Positions 13,001 to 25,215 of a stretch of 64,000 nt of DNA are shown here, piece after piece (within the stretch, counting starts at the first letter, position 1; each line of letters opens with the position of its first letter). A model generated the notes under the pieces. The model did not search any database. It saw only the letters and a program-made list of their open reading frames with translations, and was not told where the DNA came from. Made by a program: the position numbers and the translations under genes. The DNA comes from Timema cristinae (taxonomy: Eukaryota > Arthropoda > Insecta > Phasmatodea > Timematidae): the NCBI GenBank assembly GCA_039000515.1, contig JBCFYV010000012.1, positions 44,423,535 through 44,487,534 of the forward strand, written 5' to 3'.

Positions 13001-13310
13001 TTGGTTGAAGGTAAATAAGCCTAATACAAGTTTTGTACTACAGTGATTTAAAAGAACTCTCTATAATGGATTAGACCTATTCGGTCATCCGATGCAAACT
13101 GTCTAAATAGCACTGACCAAAAATGAGGTGTTACGCTTTACTATTTGTTTCACCACGTCTTGGTACCTCTAGGGTGTACACACACACACACATATGTATA
13201 TATTAGTTATGGTGATATTTAGGAATAGTTTAGGTAGAGTCTAGAGGAATTGTAACGGTATTTTCAAAGGAGTGGCGGGGGAAACCGTTTAGTAAAACAT
13301 AAGAAGCTCA
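10021..13310. other. AT-rich desert, nothing supported
   Basis: More than 3 kb of AT-rich DNA with only short ORFs (10296-10553 plus, 11998-12252 minus), both without recognisable motifs. A weak piece of the SINE tail (CACCACGTCTTGGTACC) appears near 13151, next to a short (CA)n run at 13180. Confidence 0.55.
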
Positions 13311-13820
13311 TTGCAACTGTCATGGTTTTAAACACTGACCTCTCCATCGACGGCCATCAATACTGCATGTTCCTGAGCATGAATATGAGTGCACCATTAA
13401 GGTTATACCAAAATTTTCTCGAAAAGACTGTACTTGTATTCATTCGAGGCTGCGATAGCTCACTTCCGGTTCCTCTTTCTCTAGGCGACATCGCATTTTC
13501 TGACAAGAGTGTGTCTGGGTCTTCCTCCTCTCACTCTTGCTGTTGTTGTTGTTGTTGTTGTAATCGAAGGTGGCCCGTGGAGCTAACGAGGACCACATAA
13601 AGGTGTCATCAAGGTGAACATCCGCGACCAATTCTATATTACTGAGCACACACACTTGATTCAGTTGATAAGAGGACCGGCATTCTCTCTTTTTTCTCTC
13701 TCACAAACAGTCGACAGTCTCCCCGTCTATTGCAGGATGGTCCAATCAAGACATTCGTTTATTCAAACAGCGCAGCTATCTACTGATCTGTGTACCCAAG
13801 TTTGATCCCTGAAGAGTGCT
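13311..13820. other. Unique GC-richer island with (TTG)n
   Basis: Balanced composition, CpG sites, TC-rich tracts and a (TTG)6 run near 13546-13563. Three ORFs on both strands overlap (13322-13600 plus, 13440-13655 minus, 13614-13805 plus); the Cys run or Asn run in each comes from the trinucleotide repeat. Because no frame stands out, coding is not supported. The island could be a regulatory element or a non-coding exon. Confidence 0.3.
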
Positions 13821-13994
13821 AAAAGTGAATCATTATTAAAATGTGTGGTTTTATTTCTTTTACTTATGAATTAACAGTCTCAGACTATTTTAAACAAGCT
13901 GGGATTAATAGTTGATGCGTATGACTATTAATTACTTCGCTTAAAAAATGTTACAGTTCATCGAAAATACTTTCTCACTAATTTACCTATAAAT

Positions 13995-14720
13995 AGAGAT
14001 ATTTAATCAAAACTCGTAGGATATGTGAAACAAAATAAAATGCATCGTTGCAAAAAAAAAAATCCTCCAAAGAGCATAAATGAATAATATACACTGTTAT
14101 AGTTAAGTATTGAAAAAAAAATATATTTCTGTTCAGCAAAGAGCATAAAGTTCAGTCTTCCAGACCTCACATTAAAAAGTATATTTACAAATAGTACAGT
14201 AATTATTGTATTTAGAAAATAATATTTTAATTAATATATGTTTTTAACTTTTAATAGTGCAATTTATTACCTCGATTAATTTCGTACACATTATAAAAAT
14301 TGGAGGTTTATCCTTACTTAAGAAATCCTCTAATTTATTTTCTGGAAATTTAGATGCGCAAATTTATTTATAATATCAAACCGTGCCTGAACACGAATTT
14401 TAATCAAAATCGTTGGTGGCGATTTGATAAAATCTATTTTTTGTCTTTTGGCTCTCTTTAGTAAATTTCCTTTCAATTTAGCGTTAAATATATAATTCCC
14501 AAAACTCGTCAGGTGACCTATGAAAACCCTAAATACCATGTTCTAGCCATATCGGTAAAATGTTTTTGGTTATAGGCCGAGATACAGACACAAAGACAGA
14601 CAGAAGATATCGCGAAAATAAATTTTTCTGTTTCAGGGGGCTATGAAACGTCAAAAAATATCCAAATTTAGAGTTTAATTTTTTTTATGGGGTAATATTT
14701 CTCACTCCGGCGTGATGAGG
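13995..14720 (-). repeat. Interspersed repeat, beta-type unit (minus-strand copy)
   Basis: The minus strand matches the units at 41-42.7 and 49.4-53.2 kb: GACGTTTCATAGCCCCCTGAAAC, a CTGTCTGTCTTTGTG segment, then the TAGGGTTTTCATAGG and TTTTGATTAAAATTCGTG segments. It also aligns end to end with the minus copy at 35.26-36.03 kb, including ACTCGTAGGATATGTGAAAC. It has no coding capacity and no terminal repeat that I can see. Unclassified family. Confidence 0.65.
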
Positions 14721-15167
14721 TAAAGTAAGACTAAACAGAAATCTTAAAATAGTCAAAAATTGGACGTATTAATAAGCCAATATTGGAACGCAACACACAA
14801 TCACACGTTGAAATGAATTACAACAGTTACTTTACTAGACTATACTATAGACTAGATATGAAAATTTTCCGGGAAATTTTGAATTATAAAATCTTCCGCA
14901 GTGGTGGCTTGCGGTAAAGGGGTTAAATTGTAGAGGGGGAACTTAGAAAATATTATATACACGTATACTTAAAAATATAGTGTGTTAAGAGACGAGTGAG
15001 CTATAAGAAAAGGAAGCAGGGAACTTTAGGTTTGAGAAGGGGTAGATAGGAAGCACGGAAGATAGTGGGGCAGTTAAATGTCAGGTCAACTTTAAAAATG
15101 GAGGTATCATTTAGGAACATAATGGGTTTAAAAAGGATCTCAGTCATTTGTTTCTTTACTACTTTTT

Positions 15168-15372
15168 TTTAGCGCCACTTCGTACTACTTGTTCGGGCTA
15201 TACGCTTATATACTAATTACGGTAATGTGTTATGGATGCAGAAGGTTGAATTAGAGGATGTTGACCCACATTTGCATGGAGTGAGAGTGGAAAACAATTT
15301 ATGAAAAACTTCTCTCAGTGCATCTGACTGGGATCGAACACTGATCTCCCTTTCATCGGCAGTCTAGTGTAG
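15168..15372 (-). mobile_element. SINE family B, degenerate copy
   Basis: On the plus strand it begins with the reversed tail AGCGCCACTTCGTACTAC, passes through AAGGTTGAATTAGAGGA and TTTGCATGGAGTGAGAGTGGAAAAC, and ends with reversed B-box remnants (GGGATCGAACACTGATCTCCC). The order matches the intact minus copies at 32.75 and 34.79 kb. Confidence 0.75.
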
Positions 15373-15413
15373 CATGTTGGACCTTGCAGTCACCAAAGCA
15401 GGTGTTTCTTTTT

Positions 15414-15414
15414 A

Positions 15415-15487
<73 letters not shown>

Positions 15488-15580
15488 GCTACTATTACTA
15501 CTACTGCTACTATTACTACTACTATCACTAGCACTAATTATTATTATTACTACTATTATTATTTTTATTATTATCAATTT
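15414..15580. repeat. (TAC)n / (TAT)n microsatellite
   Basis: Pure TAC repeats run from about 15414 to 15487 (roughly 25 units), then decay into interrupted TAC and TAT units. Three overlapping ORFs (poly-Ser, poly-Thr, poly-Leu) are translations of this tract and are not genes. Confidence 0.95.
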
Positions 15581-16286
15581 AATCAGTTGAAATTAATCTA
15601 CAGAAATAATAATTTAAAATTTTCCGCGCTGGAAAATTTTTCTGGAAAAATATAGGGAAATATTTCCGTCTAACATCTCTAGTATAGACCATCCAGAATG
15701 AATGTGAAATATTTAACTATTATTAGTACTGGTGCAGTTATTTTTACTTGTCCTCTTATTCTTAGTTCTTATATTCAAGGTGATTCCAAACCTTCTGTTA
15801 AAAACTTTAAAAGGAGATAGGGAACACATAAACAAACCTTTTACTTTGATGATTGTATATCCACATATGTCACCCTTAGACGCTAGACGACGCTGTTGAT
15901 ACAAAAAGGAAGAAAGTATGTTTTTTTTTATTTACAGCCGTTTACAAGCGCTTACAGCGGTATCATGAACGTTTATATGAAATGTTCCAGTTTCACATAG
16001 TTGAGTGCAAATGTTTGGCGATATGGCACACGTCTGTTTGTATATTGTTCACAGCACAATCTTACAACGTCTCTACCATTTCTATTGGCAGCCCATACGC
16101 TAGATGTATGTCAGCCATCTCATGAAACGTGAAATACTCATTGTTACACGTGACCTAGTAAGTACGCGTTACAAATAACGACAGCGAAAAATAATTATTT
16201 GACACGCTACCCAGCAGTGCCATCTAGCGACAAAGAATTATTGTCTGTGGACATACAGTCATTAACGGAAAGGTTTGGTGTTACCA
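15581..16286. other. Unique intergenic stretch
   Basis: Mixed-composition unique DNA with no supported gene; a 63-codon minus ORF at 15713-15904 has no motif. Nothing else was recognised. Confidence 0.5.
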
Positions 16287-16542
16287 CCCGTCTCGGTGGC
16301 GTAGTCGGCTAACGCGCCAGTTTTGTGGTGTTGAGCAAGACTGCTGAAGACGGGGATATCGACGTTCGAATCTCACTCTGGTGCACTGAAGGTGGTTTTT
16401 CTATATAATTTTCCACTCTCCTTCTACGCAAATGCGGGTTAACTTCCTCTATATGCGACCTTTCCTATTCCTAATACATTAGCGCAATTTGTACTTAAGC
16501 GTATAACCAAAACGGGTAGTAAGACGTGGTGCTAAAAAATAA
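16287..16542 (+). mobile_element. SINE family B, near full-length
   Basis: The head contains an A box (TGGCGTAGTCGGCTAACGCGC) and a B-box region (CGTTCGAATCTC), followed by the family body (TTTTCCACTCTCCTTC, ACGCAAATGCGGGTTAACTTCC) and the tail GCGTATAACCAAAACGGGTAGTAAGACGTGGTGCTAAA. A possible imperfect direct repeat flanks it (GTTTGGTGTT and GTTAGTGTTT). Confidence 0.85.
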
Positions 16543-17659
16543 GTTAGTGTTTCTTATCGCCCATCAAAATGTGTGCATAGAGTTTCGAATCAACCTGTAT
16601 TATATCCAAATAATTTACAAATGAATCCCAATTTTCTTACCAATGAACGCATCTGACAGCTATGAAAGTTACTAGATCTACTCTCACCTATTCATATATT
16701 GTGTCGTGTGAACTACGGTGGTATATTTTGATAAATATTATCAACAGCTATAAAATAACACTTATAATAATGTAAAATGTGATCAATATGGACCACAAAA
16801 ATTTTTTATTTATTTTTAAAGAATGCTTTTGTAAGGATCCATTTGTAAGAAAATAAGGTAGTAAGCCCATACAGCTAGTACGATAAAACCACAACAGAAA
16901 TTTATGGTTGAGAACGTTGAGGATTTAAGTTTCAGATGTTTACGATCAATCAATGAGAAATTTTACTTTGGGATGGGAAGGGGGTGGGGGGAGGAACGTT
17001 GAAAATTGAAATAAAGACTTTACGTGATTCCAAAGCAATCGTGGCTTAAGAGGTTCAGAGCTTACTGGTAGAGTTGTGCTTCTATCCTCTACAAGCTTCA
17101 AGACTGCATTTAACGCCTTTAGAAAAAGTCCACCCGCAGAGATGGACGAGTGGTCAAAGGCATTTGAATCGTTCTGCATTTGGTTATTATTGAAGGAGAG
17201 GGCAAAGTCGAATCTCAATTGAGTGCGCAGTATCTAGAGTGATTTTTAAAATTGATTTTCTTTGTGGTTTTTATTATCCTCTTACTACGGAAATGTGATG
17301 TGTTTACAAAAACACTTCTCTTCTTCCCTAACCCTTAAAATTAAGTATATTATTAGATTTAGGGGTAAACGTAGAGTTTAAAATGAAAACTAGTACAGTT
17401 CCCAAAACAAATATACAGTTAATAAACTAGTTTAATAGGTAGGGACAGGTGGGTAAAGCGAATACCTACTCGTCTGAGAATCCTGAGTTCGGTTCCCGTT
17501 GAGGATTGAAAATATATTACTCTTGAGATGGACGTGTCTTCGTTCTTTGCATGGTTAGTAAATTAACAGATTGCGAGCTAGTTGTTGTGTTAGCTATAAC
17601 ATCCAATTATAGCTATCTTCTAATAGCCTATACATTTATCAAATGCTTATACCTATGTT
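16543..17659. other. Intergenic stretch with faint tRNA-like segments
   Basis: Unique sequence. A stretch near 17130-17215 and another near 17440-17515 (GTGGGTAAAGCGAATAC followed by GAGTTCGGTTCCCG) recall tRNA-like SINE heads but are too degraded to assign. The small minus ORF at 16946-17218 is not supported. Confidence 0.4.
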
Positions 17660-18030
17660 GAGCACTCTACCTAAATTAGGCCCTGACAGTTTCAAAACCC
17701 TCCTTTATTTGTTGACCACTATGCTCAAGGAGAAGTGGGAGAAATGTTCGGCCTAGGTGGCCATTGAAACTCGAGTGTGCGTGTCCGATAGGAAAACACC
17801 ATTTACATCCCAGTGCCATCAACCACGTTTCCATTCCTCCCCTTCTCCAAATACTAAACATGAGCACCCAAACATACTGGCCCTCAATGCACGATGCGGC
17901 CAGCTGTGTATTCCTTGGACTCGTTGCGTGCATTCATACGTTGCCTCGCTTCTCTCCCCAATCCAACCACAAGTACACAAACGCACTTTCTGACATTGAC
18001 AGGGTGTTATGGAATGACCTATTCTAATAA
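17660..18030. other. GC-richer unique island
   Basis: Four ORFs on both strands overlap between 17676 and 18190, so frame gives no information. The island has balanced composition and no internal repeat. It may be a conserved non-coding element or an exon; I recognise no domain. The right edge runs into a 13-A run at about 18160. Confidence 0.3.
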
Positions 18031-19164
18031 GTACTTCCCTTATTCAAAGAGAATGAACCTCTTTGATATTTTGCTGAGTGATGCCCTACCGATGTTAAGT
18101 TTTCAAATAGCTAGTTTGAGGAAAGTAGACCATTGTCTAAATCAAAGTGTTCAACGCAAAAAAAAAAAAAAGGTAGGAGGTGGGAGTTAAGGTACATCTA
18201 CCTTTATCAAGACCTCCAAGGCTAGCCTACTCTACTTTGCATCAAATAATGTCCAAGTATCGGAGGAGTTAATGACTTTAAATTGAAAAATTACATCTGA
18301 ATATGGGAACAAACACTGTCACCTTTTGCTTAGTACGCCTATTCTCTTACCACTAAGCTATCCAGGGTTCATCCCGTAGCCAGGGTCATTATTCACTCAT
18401 ATTTTAAGGCGGAATGTATGTAGCTTGGCTATTTAATCCCCCATGATATGCAAACTCGCAAGTTTTAATTGTATATTTTGCACCATAAAGCCTCCCGCGT
18501 CGAAGGTAGCTGCGTTATCTGATAGCTTGTGATCTCAATTGATCATTCATGAGTAACTGACTATTTATGTACGCCCGTCATGGATTATGATTTAAAATAT
18601 GAGTAAAATGATCCTAGTTACAGCAAGACTTCATGATAGGTCAGTGGTAAGAGCATTTGCGTCCAAAGCCAAAGGTCCTTGTTTTGATTCCTGTGACCAG
18701 GTGTCGTATTCAATTTAAACTATATAATATTTAGATGCAGCCATAACAGTAGCAACAACTTTAATAGCTTGTATATTTAATCCATAAATATTATAAAGGT
18801 TTTAGGGCTATACTTTGAAACAAACAATTTTAAACACAAATTTAGTCTGAGAAAATTATTTACTGAGCAAGGGCGGCTGGACTTCAGCAGAGTACTTTAC
18901 TGATAGTCTCTCTACCAGAGTAGTCAAAAGCCTAAAGTAGCTCTAATGTAACAGTTTTACTATCTTTGTAAGGAAGCAGCCAAATTCAAATATAAATGGT
19001 TGGCCAATTTTATAAGTTGTATTTTTATATGTATTAAACTATACTGAAAACGTATGATGAAAATTATTTGATATGCGTAGGGTAATAAATTAAACCCAAT
19101 ATAGGTATCTTCATAGCGGGAATGATTATTATATCTAAATATATTAATAAAATTATATTAACTA
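18031..19164. other. Intergenic stretch with two tRNA-like heads
   Basis: Near 18290-18362 the minus strand has an A-box-like TAGCTTAGTGGTAAGAG followed by a weak B box. Near 18633-18705 the plus strand has TAGGTCAGTGGTAAGAGC and TTGTTTTGATTCC at tRNA spacing. Both look like eroded SINE heads. The rest is AT-rich unique DNA. Confidence 0.45.
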
Positions 19165-19430
19165 CCAGCAGAAGTACCCGGCGTTGTCTGGGGTAATCAT
19201 GCAATCCATTGCGTGGTTACCCTGGCCATGATTTTCTTTGCCTCAAACTGACAGAAAATATGTCTTCATTTTATTTCTTCCACCCAGTATTTAATTAATT
19301 TAAAAAAAATCCTAATTTTAAATTTCCGGCTTCGAAGTGCACATGTTTGTGTATACCCTTGTGTTCAGATCTTTGCGTGTGGCAAATATAACACAACGAG
19401 AAACAAATAACTCTTTAGAAATAAATCTAT
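19165..19430 (-). mobile_element. Helitron 3' end (minus strand), 5' end not located
   Basis: On the minus strand the sequence ends with a hairpin-forming segment (CCCAGACAACGCCGGG), then TACTTCTG and a terminal CTGG followed by T. A GC-rich hairpin a few bases before CTRR at the 3' terminus is the hallmark of Helitrons, rolling-circle transposons that insert between A and T. The body extends to higher coordinates into the TA-rich block; its 5' TC terminus could not be fixed. No Rep/helicase coding is present, so it would be non-autonomous. Confidence 0.6.
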
Positions 19431-19880
19431 ATTTATATTTATATATAAATATATAGATTATATACATATATATATATGTATATATTATATATATAAATAT
19501 ATATGTATAATTTATATATATAAATATATATACACATTTATATATATATATTTATATATATATTTATATATATAAATATATATACACATTTATATATATA
19601 AAATATATACACATTTATATATATAAATATATATACACATTTATATATATAATATATATACACATTTATATATATAAATATATATACACATTTATATATA
19701 TAAATATATATACACATTATATATATTTATATATATATATATATACATTTATATATTTATATATATATATATAAATATATATACACATTTATATAGTAAC
19801 ATTTATTTATATTAATACTAAATTACAAATATTATTACACATTTAATATATATATATAAATCTAAAGAGTTGTTTGATTG
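19400..19880. repeat. TA-rich tandem array enclosed by an inverted repeat
   Basis: Between 19431 and 19800 a TA-rich unit of roughly 24-28 bases containing TATACACATTTA recurs; TACACAT occurs 8 times. The array is flanked by inverted arms at 19400-19419 and 19861-19880 that match at 17 of 20 positions, sharing AACTCTTTAGA exactly. Since the array is itself nearly self-complementary, the whole block could fold into a very long hairpin. It directly adjoins the Helitron 3' segment and may belong to it. Confidence 0.75.
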
Positions 19881-20468
19881 TTAGTTCACTGAACTATATT
19901 TTGCAGTTAATATATATAATTATTTATACATAATTATATATAATTATTTATACATATTTATATATACATACACAACCCATTTAAAAACATAAGCTTAGCT
20001 ATTTTCTGATAGTGAATATCCGTCATGAGTGTAGAGGCATTAGTTTACAATTTTCTAAATGAGGATATAAAGTTGTCATTTAATTCCAGGACAGCATTGA
20101 CCGGTATTTAATAACTATTGAGGTCACCATGTGAAAAAACTAAATTCTATGTTTTTGCCAAAGCAATATTTGATTTATATTAACTTAAAAAATTGTTGAT
20201 AAAAAAATCTGAATAAACGCTTACCCATTCTCACGTTCCCTGTATCCCCAATTTAACAGCTAGAGTTTATTTTTCACCATCCAAAACCAGAATATAAAAT
20301 AACGTTTCCACCATGTGCTAAAATCAAAAATATAACCACAATCTTGTTTGGTTATTTTTTTAACCGATCAATATAAAAAAATTGCAAGTAGAAAAGAAGT
20401 GAACCGTAATCATTACAACGGTGAACTAATACATAATAATAATAAGGGAGTCCCTTTCTTGTAAGACT
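19881..20468. other. AT-rich intergenic stretch
   Basis: AT-rich DNA starting with more TA-type low complexity (to about 19970). No gene or further repeat recognised. Confidence 0.5.
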
Positions 20469-20880
20469 TTGAAAAACGGCACGAGAATATGTTCCATTTT
20501 GATTTTTTTTATATGGGCACGCGCAGAGCTAACGGTATCTTATCCAATTCTTAGAGACGGGAAACAACTTCATCCGCTCTTCTTTGATTTTCTTTTTTTT
20601 AATTTTACATTTCTCACTCATCTTTATTTCGGGAGGGGGATAGTATTGTTCCTCATCTGCTCCTTCACTTTCGTTGGTTTTTGTCACCTTGAAAGACGAG
20701 ATGTTCAGACACACCCACCACCGTAATCTTCGGCACACGTCCCATCCGAATGAACCACGCCTCTCAGCAGGATGTTCAAGGAAGGACGGCACCATTCATA
20801 TGGAAACTATATGTGTAACCTTGAAAGACTATCATCTTCAGCCCCAATGTAGATGATGACGTCCATTCAACTAAACACAG
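20469..20880. promoter_or_regulatory. Unique island with nuclear-receptor-like half-sites
   Basis: A GC-richer island in AT-rich DNA. Read on the minus strand it has TCAAGGTGA (20684-20692) and TCAAGGTTA (20816-20824), close to the extended half-site YCAAGGYCR bound by FTZ-F1/SF-1 type nuclear receptors; on the plus strand a weaker TCAAGGAAG lies at 20776-20784. Three ORFs on both strands overlap it without any recognisable domain. Calling it an enhancer is inference only. Confidence 0.25.
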
Positions 20881-21774
20881 ATAGTGTTCGTGTCAGGAAG
20901 GAAATGTTCCAAGTTGAATCCTAACGGTGTTTCAATTTTTTTTTTTTATTCTTTGTTTAGTCTTCTACCAATCCATAATAATATACTGATTATTGTGACC
21001 AATATTTGTGTGTATTTTACATTCTTCACATTAGTAATTTTTGATCTAAACGATAGATTTAATAAAAATTAGGTAAAAGTATTGGGATTACTTTAAATAC
21101 TACCCTTTAATAATTTTATGAACACATCATTGTGGTATTCAAATTATCCAGTAATTTTGATTTTATTTGAGCTTGTAGCTAAATATACAGTTAATATTAT
21201 AATAATTAACGTTTTTCATAGCTAAGAATTATAACAAGAAACTTACGTCTACTTTTCTGATCTACTTGGTTTACAACACAACACATATATTATTATTTAC
21301 GTGGTCCAGACCTTAATACTCATCTAGGCTGCCAGTATATATAGAATAAGAATGCCAAATATAAAATTTAGATCAAATGTACCCACAATCGACCTTAAAT
21401 CTAAAACTTATTTTTACTATGGGCCCCTCAAAACTCTCAATATTTGATAGGTTTTTTTTCTTACTACATCGTGCGACTGAGTGTGCGGGCTGTCCACATC
21501 TAACTACGCTAATAGGTTAGGATTTAAGAAGGTAAAATATATTTAGGAAATGCATCCACTTTTGCGTTTAGCTGAAATTGAGATATTATAAAAGAAAAAA
21601 GCACGCTCAGTTTACGGACGGGATTCTAGCCCTGATATACCCATCCATGACAATCCATGATATAGCGAGAGATACGTCCTAGACCATGTGACCAATTATA
21701 TTGGTAGTTTGTAAATTAATTGGATTTGTCTTCTCTTTGTTATTTTTGTTCTAGATTTGTTTATATCCACACCA
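20881..21774. other. AT-rich intergenic stretch
   Basis: No gene, RNA or repeat recognised. The small plus ORF at 20884-21072 is AT-driven (F, I, L rich). Confidence 0.5.
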
Positions 21775-21998
21775 GTGGTCACGTTGTTTAAGGCTTCAAT
21801 ATAGCAACCTACTGGATTGTCATTTAAGGGGATGTCATGGTTTATATCTCAGTTAGATGTACTGGGATGATTTTCCACATATTGTGATTATCCACTGAGG
21901 TTTTCAGTCCCCTTTCCAAGCCATTGTATGTGCACTTCCTCTAAACTAACTTATTCAACACAACCCTATAAATGCCGTTAAAAACCTTGGTGCTAAAC
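21775..21998 (+). mobile_element. Highly degenerate SINE B-like fragment
   Basis: Order of segments recalls family B: CCAGTGGTCACGTTGTT head-like part, a GATGATTTTCCA segment, GCACTTCCTCTAAACTAAC, and a trailing GTGCTAAA. Similarity is weak, so the call rests on segment order. Confidence 0.35.
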
Positions 21999-22284
21999 GT
22001 AATCAATACAAAATAAGAATTGTTTTGAAAAGTTAATATAATATTGTATCCATTCATTAAACTTAACAAAAAGTAATAGCATTGAGAACATAACATTCGA
22101 AAGCTGATTAACCAAAAAACAAAAGGTAACACTACTTTATATTAGGGTTAGACTAATTATGTATATTAGTATACACACTCAATAAAATAATCCAATTCTA
22201 ATAATAAGCCAATATTAAATTAAATTATTTTATTAATATAAAATGGATTAAATACAGTATTAGAAATTTGTGCGTCGATTTTCA

Positions 22285-22373
22285 ATCTCACTTCGTGTGG
22301 TGGAGAAGTTCTGGGAGGCCGCGTCGAATTGGCTTCAGAGGGTTCGCAGTATGGAAAAGTATAGGAACCACTG
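22285..22373 (-). mobile_element. hAT-like terminal fragment
   Basis: The minus strand starts CAGTGGTTCC then TATACTTTTCC, followed by GCGAACCC and GCGGCCTCCC. CAGTGGTTCC with a T-rich run and GC-rich inner segment is typical of terminal inverted repeats of hAT transposons. The opposite end was not found, so this is a solo end or a decayed short element. Confidence 0.45.
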
Positions 22374-24099
22374 CCCTAGAGGACTAAAAACCTTAAATCT
22401 AAATTATATTATTTAATGAAAATTCATTAAAATATCAAACTAGTCCAATTTCACAAACGTTATAGGTGAATTAGATTAGTTATTTAAACAAAGTAGATTA
22501 ATAAAACAGCAATCTACCTCCCTACTTAAACACATTTTTTTTTAACAGGATTATAAAATTTAATCCAATTGAGGATTTATTTAAGTGTGTGTTAGATTTT
22601 AAACTGCCATTTCTTTCAAAATTTCCCTAGTGTGCAATATGTCCTTTCAAATAGGTGACACCCATACATTTTAAATAAAGTGTTATATTATGTATTAGCT
22701 AAAATTCGGAGGGAAATGATTTTGGTAGTTACTGACTGAGCACATGAAAAAAGGTTATTTTCATCCGTAAAAAGGGTAAAACTGACAATTTAGTTTTAAA
22801 TTATATTATGTTCAATAGCGTACTAGATTTTTGTATTAACAAATGTGTTTAGTTTCATTTGTAATACTTTTGAATTAGTAATCATATATACACCAATAAT
22901 TATTTTATGACCTTGTTTCCGTAGCAGTTTATTAATATTATAAAATATATTTCCATTAATGTTTCATTGAAAGTGGCACAGAGTTTGATGAAATATAGTA
23001 TGACCAAAACCGAGTAGAAAATTAAAAACAAAGTTATTTAAAATTACATTAAAGGTATAAAAGTATTAACGTTCATTCTCGAATTTGTGTTTTTTTTATT
23101 GATATCAATTCCTGCAGTGTTTGGGTTTATATTCCTCATATATATATATATTTTTTTCCTCATATATATATATGTGTGTTGTATTTGTATATTTATTTTT
23201 GAGTGAAATTATCTATTATCACATAATTTCACAGTAAATCTAATACACTAACTTAAATTATTTTATATATTATTAACTACACATTGATGTAATATTTGAC
23301 AAATAGTTTTAATAAAACTAAGCTGTAACCTTTAAACATTTAATTCTATATTACTGACAGAGTGGTTAGTGAAAAATTCACGAATAACACAAATTTTATT
23401 GAATAAAATAAGTAATTTAAAATAATAAAACCACCTATTTATAGTGATGTGCTTACAGTATTCCGAGGTTTGAATTTAAAATATGACCATTTAAAATATG
23501 ACCATTTAAAATATGACCATTTAAAATAAACTAGAAAATTCGATGGATGTCAACAAAATATATATAATTGTGTTAATTTTAGAAAAAAATACAATTCCAA
23601 CGGAAAATTATTTAAAATTATCTCTAAAGCAAGCAAGATAATAAATAGCTTCGCAGAAATACGAGCACCAATGGTTTGCCATCAACACCTTTACTTATTT
23701 ATCAGCGATTTGCATTTCCTGCCCTAAGCAACTCCTCGAGATTCAAACATTTGGTCATTTTATGAGTGAAACCTCTGTGTTTATGAATTACGTTATTTGT
23801 TGGAACATAACACACACGCTGTTTTCACAAAGTCAAACACAGCCTTCAAACACAGCTGCATGAAGTATATTGACATCTGAGCTCTGCAGGAATTCCAAAG
23901 TGGGTTAAGTTTCTAGATATTAATTTATTAAATATAGGACAGCTTTATTAACTTATAATGGTTTTTAATGCGTAGTGTCTTAAAAAATATTTCCAAATTA
24001 TTTTTATATTCATTTTACAAAAATAGGAGGTAATTTTATTACTAAAATTGACACATTTGCAAGATTTTGAATTTGTCTCCACAACATTTGGAAGTCTCA
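22374..24099. other. AT-rich stretch with a 15-bp tandem repeat
   Basis: At 23476-23527 the 15-base unit TTAAAATATGACCAT is repeated three and a half times with no mismatch. A (TA)n tract lies at about 23138-23172, split by a T-rich piece. No gene supported. Confidence 0.7.
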
Positions 24100-25215
24100 A
24101 ATAGTTGATGTAATATAGACCACTCTAGCTTCGGATGGGTCCATTGGAAAGGGTAAACTGCCATTTATTGATACAGAGAAGATATCACTTGACGATGATA
24201 ACGCTTTCCACCCACGCTTCAACAAGGCATTCCTCTACATTCTTCCATAAAAACACTCCAAACTCGCTTTGCCGTTAATCTTCCTTATGAAGGTTGTCAC
24301 AGCCTTCAATATTACCTCACGTATGCATCCATAGATATCCGTCAACAACGGTCAAAACAGCATAATAAATTAAATCCAGGCTGAATGCTAACCAGTTCCA
24401 AATATTAATTAATGTAATAATTATATTTTGGATACAAATAATCGTATAACCACATGGTTTAAAACTAAGCCAAATATCCAGTTCTTTTACAAATACTTAT
24501 AATCGGAATTACAAATTATATATTGCCAACAAAATAGAGTTATTTTAGTATTAAATATACTATCAAAACATAGCTAGGTTACTTTATTTTATTTTAAAAT
24601 TAAATGAGTGTTTCACACTAAATATTTCCGTAATGAATGTGTGTCAAACCACTAATTTTTTTTTAAATTTCAAAATAGTATTTATCATAGATTGCTTATT
24701 ATATGTATTAAATTAATGGTTTGATTTTCATCTAATAATAATATGTATAATAAAAGTAAAATCCGTATCCATGAATATCTCCGATCGTGTGAATAGATCT
24801 TCCACACTTGGAAAAGTTGTCATGGGTGATATACTAAATATCTCACAAGAACATCGACCTCCGATTGAGTGAGTGTCGGTTTGCCATTGGACAAACACAG
24901 AGGGTGAAATAATGTAACTTTTATGGCCACCTTTGCGTGCCATTTACGCACAATACACACACAGCTGGCGCACTGCTAAAATATCGGTTTAATGGATGCG
25001 GTTGGTTTCACCACATTGACATCTGAAGATGTCTATTTGGGAGAAGACATTGACGGCCGTGGTATGCAACCATACATAGCAATAAGCCTCGCAAGTTGCA
25101 TAACTTTACAAATACAAAGGATGCGTGAAGAAACAGAGAGCCAAGCGGGGTTTAAGTGGCTTATATCCAAAAGTAGAGTTTATTATCTACCTACATGTTT
25201 CTTAATTATTTAGGG
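24100..25215. other. Two unique GC-richer islands with divergent ORFs
   Basis: Islands at about 24100-24380 and 24740-25180. Around the second, a minus ORF (24728-24943, 71 codons) and a plus ORF (24992-25213, 73 codons) diverge from a 48-base gap. Both have mixed, non-repetitive residue content, but I recognise no family, signal peptide or splice pattern. It could be a divergent promoter with short first exons, a conserved non-coding element, or chance. Confidence 0.25.

Noticed and set aside
15353..15655. Poly-Ser, poly-Thr and poly-Leu ORFs
   Set aside because: All are translations of the (TAC)n/(TAT)n microsatellite in different frames.
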